NCBI GenBank assembly: GCA_019925105.1
Contig: JAHGAU010000003.1
Location: 1-64,000, forward strand
Direction: 5' to 3'
DNA from: Niebla homalea
Taxonomy: Eukaryota > Ascomycota > Lecanoromycetes > Lecanorales > Ramalinaceae
Length of the DNA: 64,000 nt
Positions 24,901 to 36,701 of this stretch are shown one piece after another. Positions within the stretch are counted from its first letter, which is position 1. The number at the start of each line of letters is the position of its first letter. Under the pieces are notes generated by a model. The model was given only the letters and a program-made list of their open reading frames with translations, was not told the DNA's origin and did not search any database. The translations under genes were made by a program, and so were the position numbers.

Positions 24901-27900
24901 GTTATATATTTATAACCTATAATTAAAGAAATTATTTCTTATTATAATAATAGTAAATATAAATCGGAAATCGTAATTTTATTAAGTAATTAAATATTAA
25001 TTATAATATAACTTTTACGTCTATTTAAGGTATTACGTTAAACGATAAAAATAGGGTATAAAAATTCTATAAATTATATAAATTAATATAACTTACCCTT
25101 ATTATATATCTTATTTAAAGCTTAATTTATAACCTTTTAATCTTTATATTTAATATTATATATTTTCTTAAATTTAATAATTATATTAAATCGAAGGTTA
25201 ATAAATATATATTAATTTTCTGGAATATTAATTATAATATTATTATTTTTAAAGATATTACTGAATTCTTTAACGATATTACTTAATTAAATTTATATAT
25301 TTCCGTTACGCGTATAAATCCTAACGTTAATAAATAAAACTTATTCTTTACGATTATTAATTTATAATAACCGGTCTAAGTAAGTTTCTGAATAACTAAA
25401 AGTTATAAAGATTATTCTAAAGAATATAAAGATTAACGTTATTATTACGGTAGCTTTGCGAATTTATAACTTAAATTTTTAGGTTCTTTATCCGTAAGTA
25501 GTAAATGGTATTAATAAACTTAAGACTATTATATAATAAAATTACGGGGGTAAGTTATATAAAATTCTAAGTTTTACCTTACGTAATAGGTTAACTTTTT
25601 AATTAATATCGTTTTTAATTTGGATAACCGATATTTTTAAGTTAACGATATACGTAAATATACCACCTTAAAATCCAAGATTGTATAACGGTGCTAACTA
25701 TGGTTTAAAGATAAAATCCCGGGATTTAAATAATTCTTTTAAAGTCCCTTTTTTCTAATATATAATTAACACTTATATAGTACTATAAGCTGGGACTTAA
25801 GTTTATTACTTTACGTAAATTATACGTTGGAGTTACGTTGCTTTTTTATAAAAATAATTACCTTAATACTTATATTTTTATAAGTATTAATAATATATTT
25901 TTAATTATTAAAATCGATTATTATTTTATTAAGAGTTATAATATCGGTAGCGATTAAAATATTAATAAGTAAATTACGTATTAAATGAATTTCGACCGAG
26001 ATTTTTCTTAAAATAAATATTATATTCTTTTCCCTTAAAAAGAATAAATTGAATATTATAAATTTATTAATAATTAACTTAAAATTATTAACGTTTATAA
26101 CCGGAATTAACTTAAATAATTTCTAAATTTTAAAATTTAAATTTAAAATTTAAAAGAATATAATATTGTAATCAATAATCGTAATAAGATACCTATTATT
26201 TATATAGAAGTCTATTACGGGTAAATTAAGGGCAAATTAAACTTTACTTATAATATACTGATATACCCTAAAAATAAGGCTTATAGGGTACGTATTCTTT
26301 ACTATAGTGGAGTTAATAATTATAGGTGTTATACTGTTAATTTATTAAGTTTATATATATTAATTATTAACGGATTAAATCCGCTAATTTAACGGAGGGG
26401 CCTTAAGAATACCTAAGTTTACTCCCTCTAATTTCCAATAATTATATTTAAAATAAATAAAAAGTTTATTTTACGATAAATACTTTAATACGTATTTAAT
26501 ATAATAATAACGTATAAAGGATTAATATATAAAATATACCTCTTCTATAGTAAGGTCGTCGTTATCTTAAGATCCTTTTAATTCCTTTTTATCGGGTAGC
26601 GTATTCTCTTCTTCTTTATTTTTAAATATAGAAACTTAATTAACCCTTTATTTTATATAGCGTATTCAGTATTTAAAATCGGACCCTTTTCTTAAGGGCC
26701 TTAATTTTCTTTAGTTTAACGTTAATATTTTCTTTTGCGACGTTAAGGATAATTACCGCTATCCTTTTTCCTAAGGGCGTATATCGTAAGCTTTATTTTA
26801 TCTATACGCTTAAAAGGATAACGTTAATAATTAAGAAAAAGGACTAACTTCTGAATTTTCTATAAAATTCCGGTTATTTTAAAATAACGTATCCGTTCTA
26901 CGATTTTACGGATATATCTACGGAAGTACGCAATATTTAATTGCGTAAGCTTATTAATTATATTTAAATTTATTTATAAGTTTAAAGTAATTATTAATAA
27001 TAATAGTTATATTTAATAATTATAGATCCCGCTAAAATTCCAAGTTTAACCCGCCATAAATAAATATAAATTAATTTTAAATATTATTAAAATTCAATAT
27101 ACGCGTAGCCCGTAAAATGGTTTACGTATATTCGCGGGGTTCCCGGTTCCGAAAAATATTATTTATAATATACTTTTTAGTAACCAGAATATTTAGGTTA
27201 ACTTATTAAGGTAACTTAAATTTAACGATAATTTAAGAAGTTTATTTAATTAAATTATCGTTATATTTAACGAGTTATTTTTCGGTATTTAATAATTCTA
27301 TAATATATTATTTTAAAGTAATACCTCTTAAGTATAATTATAAATTATTCCGTAGTAATTATATATTTATTATTTAAATAATATCTTTTAATCGATTAAT
27401 AAAGATATATATATCCCGGAAAAAAATATACTTCCCGGAATACTTAATTATAGGAGTTATATTAGAGGACTTATTTTTATAGAAAGGGTCGAAAAATCCG
27501 ACGTTATTGAGATTGAAATTTGTTAACCGGTTTAACTATAAGCTTTTTATTAATTATATTACGTTATTAAGAAAAGGAAATAAATTATCGTTAAAATTAT
27601 TTTACTATTAACTTTATATAATAGCGGGAATTAATTCTTAAATTATACCCTATAATTATATTATTTATTCTTTGGTGAAACCTGTTATTTTAGATTAATT
27701 AAGCAGATTAATAAATTAAATAAAAATTACTTCTTCGGCAGAGGTATTTTTTATTTAATATAATAAACCTGGGTTTAATAAACTTAAGTTTAATATATTA
27801 AATTTATTAGGCTCGGATTCCGGTTTAATACTTAAAACCGGAAGGGAGTATCGCAATATTAATATTAATATAAAAGGTAAATTTAATAATTATTATAATA

Positions 27901-28559
27901 ATAGAAAACTATTTAATAGAAGTAATAGTCTTACGGTATTAAGTTTCTAAGGACTTTAACCGTATTAACGTAATTTAAATTTATTTAATTTTATTAAAGT
28001 CAATAACGATCTTAATAATTATAACGATAATAAGGCGTCTTTAAAGTATTAAATATTACGTTAAAATAATAAAGGATCTGAAATCCAATATTTAGGAATT
28101 AAATTACGAGAAGAAATAATAGGTTCTATAGCTTCAGAAGATTTTAACTGAAGTAATCTATTTACGGTAAATATAGTTCTTAAGTTATTTAATTATTAAT
28201 TATTCTCGATTATTTAAGCGATTCCTTCTGAAGTTAAATATAGGATCGTCGTAGCTATTAAGTTGCCAGATTTTAATAGGGCGTTTAATTAATATATTAA
28301 AATAATAATACTAAAATCCGGTAATACTTAAAAGGTTTATAATATATATATTTTCTCTATAGTACCGTCTTTAGTCTTTTTTTAAAAATGTTTAAAAGCG
28401 AATTAAAGGCGGTATTCTAGAGGGTACGAGGTTAATGCCTTTAATACCGCTATAAAAGAAGTATCCGCTATAGTTAATAAATTAATACTTCAGTTTATAT
28501 TAACGGATCTTATAATGTACGTTAATATAGTATTAATATAAATAGTTATTATTATTATT

Positions 28560-28705
28560 TATTGGTATATAGACCTAAAAGTGTGATAATATATAAATAA
28601 TGATTTTACCTAAAGGATAAGAGCATTATAAGGATGCCTATCCTCTACGTAAAAATGGTGTCCTACACCTATCAATGCTCCCATGCATGCATGCTGCACA
28701 TAACA
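28560..28705 (-). repeat. LTR, right (5' LTR of the minus-strand element)
   Basis: 146 bp, starting TATTGG (the TG end mutated to TA) and ending ATAACA. The inner part carries eight C/T or G/A changes; the outer 70 bases or so are unmutated, including ATGCATGCATGC. Confidence 0.9.
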
Positions 28706-28710
28706 ATAAC

Positions 28711-30165
28711 CTTTTCTTTTTCTTTTTTAAATAAGTTAAAATCCGTATCTTCCTCTTTCTTTTTATTTCTTAAGTTGTTAAATATTATAAACTCGGGGTT
28801 TCATCTTTTGACCCCGGATATAAAGTTAGGAAATAGGGAATAACTCCTTAATAAAGTCGACCTTTATAAAGGGCTTAAACCCCCCGTATTAAGCCGATTT
28901 AGCTATTAAACGTTAACGTTATTGTCTTATTATTATATTATAATTTACTTATTTACTTTTTAAGTTAAATAACCTTTTTTCCCGTTATTTTAACGTAGAC
29001 AACGAGCGTTTTTTTTTTAATTTAAAAGACCGATACTATCTTTTTAACTTTTAAGGTAACTTAACGGAATATATATTCTGTTTAATTAATAATAATTAAT
29101 ATTTAATTAATATTTAATTAAAAAGCTTTAAAATTATAAAGGATATTATTATACTTTTATATATATCGGGCTTACGCTTTAATAAACCGTATATAAATCG
29201 ACCGATATTTACGTATTTATTAAGTTATCCGGGGCTATAATTAATCCGGGAACTATATATATATTAAAATAATAACGGTCCGACGGCGTTAAGAATATTT
29301 ACGGGAAGGTAACGGGAAAAGTATTATTTATTACGATATTTATAATAAAGTAAAAGGCTTTACCGGTATAAAAGTTTATTTTATAAAAAGTAAATTAAAT
29401 AAAGTATTATTATATATAATATTAATATTATATTTATATTTACGTTAATAAAGTATTATTACGTATACGTTATATTACTTAAAGATTAAGGTAAACTTAT
29501 ATATTCTATTAATAAATAAAAATAAGTAAATTATTAACGTAAATAAAATATTTATATAACGTTAACGTTATTTACTATAATAATAATATAAATAATAAAA
29601 GTATATAGTTATATACGTATTAATTTATAAATACTTATATAAACCCTTAATATATTATATTTATAAAAGCGATTAAAACTATTAAGGAAAAAAAAAGAAA
29701 AAGTATAAAATAAAATAAAGGTTTTATTATAATTGCGTACCGTTTCTATAATAACGTTTACCTTTATTATAACGTAATAAATTAATAATAAAGCTTTAAG
29801 TAATTATTAATTAATATTATAAAAACTCTTTTCTTATTTACCTTTTCTTATTAAAGTTTATAAAAAGGTTTTTAATAAGCTTTATAAATTACGTTATTTA
29901 TTTATTAACGTAAAAGATTTTTATTATATTATTATTAAATAAATATTATTATATTTACGTATATATTTAAGGACTCTTTTCTTTTTACCTTTTTTTTACT
30001 GGGTTTAATAATAAGTTTTTAATAAGTTATATACTTAGCCGGCTTTACGTTAACTTCTTAAATATATCTCTTTATACTTTAAAGATCAGCGTATAAAAAA
30101 AAAGATAGTTATTAATAGCTAACGTTATTAATTTGCTCGATCCCTGCTAGAGCATGTCCGGCAAA
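28711..30165. other. AT-rich RIP-type sequence, no gene
   Basis: The first 150 bases are only mildly mutated (pyrimidine-rich CTTTTTCTTTTTT, then GACCCCGG). The rest is heavily AT-rich with CG kept. A spared patch at 30,130-30,167 carries AATTTGC and GCAAATT as a 7-bp inverted pair. No coding feature is recognisable. Confidence 0.6.
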
Positions 30166-30518
30166 TTAGCTAGTAGCTAAACTACACCCTTCTTTACGCC
30201 GGTACTATAATAATACGCTATACTGCTATATTAAGGTAAACCGTTAAACCTTAATAAAAAACCTTGGTAAAAAGCCTTAATAACGGCCTTAATATACGTT
30301 ATTTATAAGCCGTAACTTAATAAACATAAAGCGGGGTAATTATTACTTTTACTTTAAGTAAAGGCTATGCCTTGGTTCTTTCTGAGTTCCTTAAGAATTA
30401 ATCTTATTATTAATTTATTTATTAAAGTAATACTTAAGTATCCAGACCGTAACGTTACGTCTTCTATACCTACCTTTATTAGTCCCGCCGGCGTGCCGCC
30501 AGCGGAGTCAGTCTAACA
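30166..30518. mobile_element. Diverged relative of the 4,323-4,655 solo LTR
   Basis: It aligns with the solo LTR over most of its length, including the shared tracts AAAGGCTATGCC, GGTTCTTTCTGAGTTCC, TATCCAGACCGTAACG and CCGGCGTGCCGCCAGCGG, and ends in the same CTAACA. Most differences are C/T or G/A, so this copy has been RIP-mutated. The left end is diverged (TAGTAGCTAAAC) and no target duplication is clear. Confidence 0.75.
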
Positions 30519-31254
30519 TTTTATTTAAAGAATAAATAACGGATATATTTATTGAATTATTTAAATGAATAAAACTTATCCTTACCCATAATTTATTAAG
30601 GTTTTATATTATATTAAAGGATAAATAAGAATATATAAAGTAAATTACCAATATTATTATTATTATTATTAAAGGGAGTATTAAAGTATTAATAACTTCT
30701 TATGGTATTATTTAATTTATGTACGTATTAACTTAGAAGTATTGTATATATTAAAGTACCTGGCCGTACTTCTTAGGACAGCCGGGTATCCTTTGGAGAT
30801 AGATTTGCGCTTCCTGCACACACCTAGATACTTGAATCAATAAATACGTTGCATACCCTTTACATCAAAAACCCAACATCGAAGCCTCCAACATCCAAAT
30901 CACCACTGCAACGTTTCGAATTTTCATCATGAGACTCTCACGAAGAGCCAGCTACCAATAGAAAATTCTCCGGAGCCGCCTGGAAGGAAACTTACTCCGT
31001 AGTGCCAAGCTATGTCAGTTGGGGTCATACAGCGCGACCTGTTGGATGCGACGGGGTAAAGCACCCCCAGGGTCAAACTCTTTACGTAGTCATCTCCGGC
31101 TTACCAAATTGGTAATGACAAAGCAACCCCCAAAGGCTGTATGCGAACATGGATGGCGGTACGCCGTTGGCAGTCTTGGGATGGATCGTACGAGATCGCG
31201 ACTACAGACCAAGTAAATTCTGGGTGGGGTCTTTTGAGGTCCCTTCACGTTTGG
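30519..31254. other. Edge of the AT-rich block
   Basis: AT-rich sequence ends near 30,765 within a few tens of bases. From there on base composition is balanced and CA/TG are common. No gene is recognised between the edge and the promoter at 31,255. Confidence 0.7.
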
Positions 31255-31264
31255 AATATAAAAG
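31255..31264 (+). promoter_or_regulatory. TATA-like box
   Basis: AATATAAAAG lies 131 bases upstream of the start codon at 31,395 and is followed by a pyrimidine-rich CTTCCACATCTTACAC that could hold the transcription start. Confidence 0.5.
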
Positions 31265-31394
31265 CCAGACAAAAGCCCAAGAGTCTTCCACATCTTACAC
31301 ACTGTAATTTCATGATCTTCTAGGACAGTCATTCAAAATCCCGACAAGCAGTTCACTAGACGTGCTTTCAACATTCAGCCTGGCCTCCTACAAT

Positions 31395-31842
31395 ATGTTC
31401 GCTCTGAGCTACACAGTCTTCCTCACTGCTCTTATTTCTTCTGCAAGGTTATCCACGATCCCTGCCACATTGGTCAATTGTGCTTTTGGCGATATCACAG
31501 ACTCACTGTGCACCAAATAGCCCTCCAAATGGTGGCGACGCCCCTAGTGCCTTCAATGAGGCATTCACGTACCACCCAACATCGTCGCCCTTGTGCGGCT
31601 CCGGCTTCAATATTGGCGGTGTTGCTCACCAAGCCTGCTACGAAACCCTGAGAAATCCTCAGGGAGCAGGGTTCTGCGTCAATATGGAGGGATGTCATGA
31701 TGCTGTGACCGCCATTGCTCAGCGCAGATACTTCCAAAATTTCAAGAATGTTTGCGGACAGAGCTGGAACGATGGTGCCACACCCATTGGCTCAACGCGA
31801 GAGGCAAGCGATGTGGGAAGGCTGGGGTGTTTCAGAACGTGA
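31395..31842 (+). CDS. Small cysteine-rich secreted protein (effector-like)
   Basis: The model has two exons (31,395-31,447 and 31,521-31,842) and a 73-nt intron with a CTCAC branch-like site. It gives 124 residues. Exon 1 encodes a clear signal peptide (MFALSYTVFLTALISSAS); the intron falls at the cleavage site. The mature protein has six cysteines, in PLCGSG, QACYE, GFCVN, EGCHD, NVCGQ and LGCF. I do not recognise the family. The last 15 codons are doubtful: another frame continues to 31,940 with SAFLCGTITWSTI, so a second intron or a frameshift may change the C-terminus. It lies 0.6 kb from the repeat block, a common place for effector genes. Secretion is well supported; an effector role is inference. 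Confidence 0.6.
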
Positions 31843-32690
31843 GCGACCCCAGCGCATTCTTGTGTGGAACCATCACTTGGAGCACGATTACTGCACCGAA
31901 TCCAGTTGAGAGCGCTTACGAACGCTTCTGGCCGGAATAAGGCAGCGAGTGCGGAACCGGAGGACTATGAGGATTAGTGAGACTGTCATCACAAATGTGG
32001 ATACTTCAAGCATCTAGGTCGCAGAGGAGGTCATTTTCAGTGTATGTGAGACACAAGATCAAGTTTCAGGTCGCCGTGGAGGACCTAGGATTCGCTCGGC
32101 TTTGGTTTAGTTGATGATACAGGTTTTACAAGTAGAAAAACTAGCAAACTCACGGCTTTGCGTTTTGCAACGTGACTCCATTAAACGTTCAACAAACCAA
32201 TGTGCAGCCACCCTTGCGTCTCATTATCTTTTCGGCTAGTTGACGCTCTCACTTTCAATGTAATCTCCGCTCACACATATTGCTGAACTCTTAGTTATCC
32301 CTTGTGTCATACTTCGAAGAATTCTGCTCATCCGCGACTGGGGATTTTACTGAATAAGCATTTAGATGAAGGATAGCCAGGTCCTGACGACTGCCACCCA
32401 ACAAATGTTTCATCCTTTGTTCCATGCAAGCTAGCTCGTGACGAGACGTCACTCGAAGGCTGTACGACACTTCTCTCATGTCACGAGGCAGAACAGCCAT
32501 GACGCTTTCTCACCTTAAAAGCAGGCATTGCCCTGTCTTCTCTCTCCACCTTCAACATCAAGTCTGACCATCAAATTTGGAACAAATTACTGAGCCTCAC
32601 TTTTCCCTGCTACAGACAATAATACATTGCCTGACTGCGTCTCTACACCCCGCCCTTTCCATCATCCCATATTCGCATCGAATCTACGCA
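31843..32690. other. Intergenic, no gene recognised
   Basis: The stretch holds the possible alternative C-terminal exon of the previous gene (to 31,940) and pyrimidine-rich sequence before 32,691 (CTTCTCTCTCCACC) typical of a fungal promoter. Confidence 0.5.
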
Positions 32691-33098
32691 ATGGATGGGA
32701 CCACAGACAACCCTCATACAAGTTCAGCCGCCACGAAAAGCCAGCCGGAACCACATGATCTCATCCAGGAGTTGGCCATCGTGGTTCGTCCCACCGTCGC
32801 ATTGCCAAGCAATGTTTCTTCGGACCTGGGAATGAGGTACCACATGACCCTTGACCAGATAGGTGATGCGTACAGCTTCGCAGTGGAGCACAGGGACAAT
32901 AATAAAACTGCGCTGGGAGATCTTGCGGCACTCGAACCTGAGTTCAGACAGCAGGTCATGAACGTAAAAAGCTTGAGGTTCGTCAAGAGTTCCGTGAGAA
33001 TGAAGGCGGTCATGGATATCTGGGAGGGATTCTGCAAAGAGCAGACTTCCAACGGAGGACCGACTGCTCTGAAAGATTCTTATGGGGTGAGGAAATAG
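32691..33098 (+). CDS. Hypothetical protein, 135 residues
   Basis: The first true ATG of the frame gives MDGTTDNPHTSS and 135 residues. The frame is open further upstream but without an ATG. The body is soluble, with likely helices (LDQIGDAYSFAVEH, LEPEFRQQVMNVKSLRFVK, AVMDIWEGFCKE). There is no signal peptide or membrane segment, and I do not recognise a family. The last codons run through GGGGTGAGG, a plausible splice donor, so the protein may continue in a further exon that I could not place. Codon use and length favour a real gene, but a remnant is possible. Confidence 0.45.
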   Translation: MDGTTDNPHTSSAATKSQPEPHDLIQELAIVVRPTVALPSNVSSDLGMRYHMTLDQIGDAYSFAVEHRDNNKTALGDLAALEPEFRQQVMNVKSLRFVKSSVRMKAVMDIWEGFCKEQTSNGGPTALKDSYGVRK

Positions 33099-34237
33099 GA
33101 TACGTGACGATCGAGGACGCAAGGGTTTTGGGGGACTGTCTGAAGGTATTTCTCGATTCAAGATGCATGAAAGGACCACATGGCGGTTACTCAATGGCAA
33201 AGAAGCCCGAGATTTTGATCACCCATGCAGCATGGACATCAGCAACACTTTTGTAGAATAGCAGTTCAATGTGCTATTTCGGGATATGAAGGGGCTGGTC
33301 AGCGACATGTCGAACTCGGCTTGACAAAAGCTCTAGGCTTCCTGCTCAACAAAGCCTAAGATGCAACTTCTATCTTCCACATGTACTTAATTGATTCGTT
33401 GCCCTCCTCCAATGCTCTCAGTCAGCTACCTCATTTTCCTGAGCGAGTCCATAGACAGAGGGTCTGAAACCCGCATGGCCGATCTTGAAAGGTGAAGTTT
33501 TTGTTTAAAGGTGTGAAAAGGCTTGCCATGATTCTATGCACCTGGTCAAAGATTACTCAACATAAGCAATGTTGCAGTACAGAGCTGAACCGCTTTCAGA
33601 TCAAATTGGAAATTGTTTATTGGTGCCCCGTAGGAGACCCCCTCATTGGGCATTTGAACAATTAGTGATACTCGTCGCAACACTGGTAAAGTCTATGTCT
33701 CATTGTTTGACAAATTGACTGGTGGATGGCTACTCGTTGCCTGAAGGCGTATGTGCTTGGAAATTCATTGGAGGAAGATGGGGCTCTCCACAGCAATCAC
33801 TCTTTCCCAGAGTCCTTCCCAGCTTGCCTGGGCGCGGACGTTATTTGCAATCATGCAGCTGGGCTTTTGCCCAATGCTAATAGACTTGAGACCCTGCTCC
33901 CGCAGGAGACATTCGAGAATGACTCTTCTCCTGATGTCGAGTGTAGGGGCATGTAGCCCCAATAATTCAGGTCCTTCCTTATAGCGCGACGTTCCGGCAG
34001 ACCAGGCAAAAAGCATTTTCGCTTTTTAACAGCGACTGCATAGGTGACATTAAGTCGACGTCTAATGGTTCGTTACTCGTACCACCGTCCAGTGCCGAGC
34101 GCCCAGTGGGTGTAGATGTAGAATTGCAGCAATTTATTGCCACCAAGTGGAGTGGCGTGCGTGCGACTAGGGGCGTTGGTGGCTTCTGTGTTGGCCTAGT
34201 TCCACGACTTGCACAGCGAGTGCGCTCAGATCATGAG
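33099..34237. other. No gene recognised
   Basis: Balanced composition and only short overlapping frames on both strands. Nothing supports a coding call. Confidence 0.5.
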
Positions 34238-34960
34238 TCACATCTGAGTGGAGAATCGTGCGACCGTCATTTCAAACAACGGCTTCTGCGCTCTCCACGA
34301 TCGCTGTATTTCTGGGAGCTTGCCTTTGCTACTTCCCACATAATCCAAAACCTGTATATGAGGTTTGAGCCATTGTCTGATAAGATGCTCCTCTGGAGAG
34401 TTTCCCGTAATTTGACGGGGAACAAAGGTCGTCATTCTAGCGGTTTTAATGTCCATAGGAAGGCAATTCTGGAGCCATATGTTCCGAGCCAACTGCGCCC
34501 ACAATCCAAATGCATGAGCAGGCCTGCCTGTCACGACGCTAGTCATTTGAGTATACAGGTCAGTGAAGAAATCGGTAGTTGGGGCTTCCACTCTACAGCA
34601 ATAGGTTCTTGAGGGGAGTAGAGGGTAGGGAAGCCATGGCAATCGCTACCAACGCTAATATTTTCATCCTCGTCAAGTATATCTGGAGGCAGTTGTCTCG
34701 GGCGAGAGAATGAAAGCAGTAAGGTAGCCATGTATTCCTGAATATCCTTGTCATAGTTGTCGTGGGCTGGAACCAACGACCTAATTTGAGTGTGAGGCTG
34801 ATCCTCATTGTAACCACCAGGAACTGCCGGAAAGTAATATCGCAGCCACAGAGCGAATAGATTTGCATCTTGTCTGCTTATTCCAAGTGGAACCACTACT
34901 TTTGCCTCTAATGATCCCGTACTAATATGAATGACTGGATCTTCATCAAACCCATCCCCA
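34238..34960 (-). pseudogene. Possible degraded gene of unknown family
   Basis: Two overlapping minus-strand frames join into one plausible protein: SLEAKVVVPLGISRQDANLF and RYYFPAVPGGYNEDQ (34,543-34,930), then TDFFTDLYTQMTSV and PRQITGNSPEEHLIRQWLKP (34,238-34,640). The shift falls in their overlap near 34,560-34,640. The first frame has no ATG before an upstream stop, and further coding-like sequence lies in yet another frame up to 35,030. This looks like a decayed gene, but I cannot identify the family, and an intron could explain part of it. Confidence 0.35.
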
Positions 34961-36701
34961 CGTATGGACTAATTACGATGCCTTTTGTGTAAAGGTCTGC
35001 TCGAACTTTCATCAACACGGATCTGCCTTGCGCATCTCGTACTCAAATCGGAGGATGCTTCAGCACCGTCTTGACTTCAGCATCGCTCAGGGGCACGGCC
35101 TGGTCCCTGAGTGTGTGACCTGGGCCGCAAGGGCGGTGGGTATCAAAAAATCGCACCAAGTCCACCAGAGGGTTTTATATGGCGAGCTACGACGCTCAAG
35201 ACTCACAAGTCATAATATGATCTACCGACTCTATCGGTGTCGCCGGAGTGATAATTACTTCCTTATTCATACCCGGTACCTGAGCTTTTTTCACGGCCAA
35301 CTTCGAGTGCTTTATTCTCGCATTGACCTACCTCTCAGTCATCCTGTCGGCATTACAGATATAGCCAGTCGCAGATCAAGCTCATAATGCAGAGACTGGC
35401 TCCAAGGCCTTGAGAAGGGCGACGACAGTTCTAGGAGCGGCGTCAAATCTTGGTGTGGCTGTCGCACTAATAGGGTTGGCCATGCTATCACACTTCTTGA
35501 GTTTTGTCAATGAGATATTTGCAATGAGCGAAAGCTTTGATGTCGATGAAGATTTCGATCTGAACAAGTCATACCCGGGCGTGCAACTGGAGCGAAATAC
35601 TAATTGCGCTCCAGAGGCTCCCTGAACTTTCGGCCGCGCGGACCCTCATTCTGGTGCATGAATTAACTTGGAACGAAGGTGTCTCTGAGCAAGTCGAAGA
35701 TCCTGCTAAAGTATCGACTTCGTGAAGGCGCAGTATGAATCGCCGGAATTCGCCGTCTACCGGATGGGCGAGTCCACGCACATCATGTCCATTCTTGAGG
35801 ATTACTCGGCGCTGTTCCTGTCTCAATCAAAGGTCTATGACTATGAGTTGGAGACCTACTTTCTGGTCTTTGAGGGTTTCGATCCTGTTCGACAGTACTG
35901 TTCCAGTGGTTTTCTGAGGGAGCTTAAATCATGTGCCCTGGACTGAACATAAAACCTTGCGATGTAGCCATACATCATGGGACGTTGTTCATGGCCAGCT
36001 TTCAATAAACATTGAGCCGCTCCACGTTCAACAACGGCAACCAGAATCCAGCCTAGGATGATTGATCAAGCCGGCAGACTGGTCATCGCTAGCTCATTGT
36101 GAACGGATTGAAGGAGCTTTAGCTCAGCGCCCCGAGGGACTGGGTGAGAGTACCGTATGCTGAAGAAGAGAATCTGTGAACGCTGAAAGGGTTTATGTAG
36201 TGCTCGCCGGAAGAGCCAGCTGTTCGGGAAGACCATTCCATCACCGACCCGGAAACCGTTCGAAAACAGCTTCATTTAAGTACGCCACTTGTCTCTTTGT
36301 GTTGGAGGACAGCAACCTTGGGATGTTCCGGACACTGAGAACTTTACTCGGCCGGCTTCCCACTTCTCGTAAGGCTGATCATGTCCGAGATTTCAGTGCT
36401 TGAAGTTCCTGGACTCAATGAAAATGCACAAAGTTGTGGCCCCTGGCCCCCTATAGAAATGAATTAGAACCGCTACAGTTTGCCTGGCCGGACCTGCTTG
36501 AGCGATAAGAATAGTTCCTGAAACTTCATCCTGATTTGGAATCTTATCATTTTCTGGCCGCAGCATAGATCCGCCAAAGTTATGCGACCCGTGCGCTTGG
36601 CATTTCTTTCACTTATATCGTGCACTCCCCTCTGGATTTTTGTCAATAAACATCCGATCATTACATTCCTCGGGCGAGTAGTACTTCGCACTGAGTCAAC
36701 A
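34961..36701. other. No confident gene; scattered open fragments
   Basis: A hydrophobic fragment at 35,410-35,622 (GVAVALIGLAMLSHF) and a separate fragment at 35,722-35,943 (SILEDYSALFLSQ) are both on the plus strand and separated by stops. They may be leftovers of one gene; neither has recognisable motifs. The rest is uninformative. Confidence 0.4.

Larger units (their letters stand above)
21793..28705 (-). mobile_element. Complete Ty3/gypsy LTR retrotransposon, RIP-mutated
   Basis: The element is 6,913 bp long with 146-bp LTRs at both ends and perfect ATAAC target duplications (21,788-21,792 and 28,706-28,710). The coding strand is minus. An RNase H-like segment near 23,850-24,080 reads LTELETTGAVWVIRKI and INKLNFRL, and the integrase segment near 22,935-22,975 reads YYP.TNG..KRIN.T, a decayed HPQTNGQTERINQ. 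RNase H before integrase is the Ty3/gypsy order. Stop codons replace Q and W throughout, so the element is dead. The gag and the remaining reverse transcriptase should lie between about 24,300 and 28,500 but could not be read. Confidence 0.88.

Noticed and set aside
13000..30700. CRISPR arrays, rRNA or tRNA genes in the repeat block
   Set aside because: No regularly spaced identical repeats, no tRNA-like arms and no rRNA segments were seen; the long repeats are transposon-sized.
36582..36701. Upstream extension of the LysM protein by 40 residues
   Set aside because: It would place a non-hydrophobic segment before the signal peptide; the ATG at 36,702 gives a standard secretory start.
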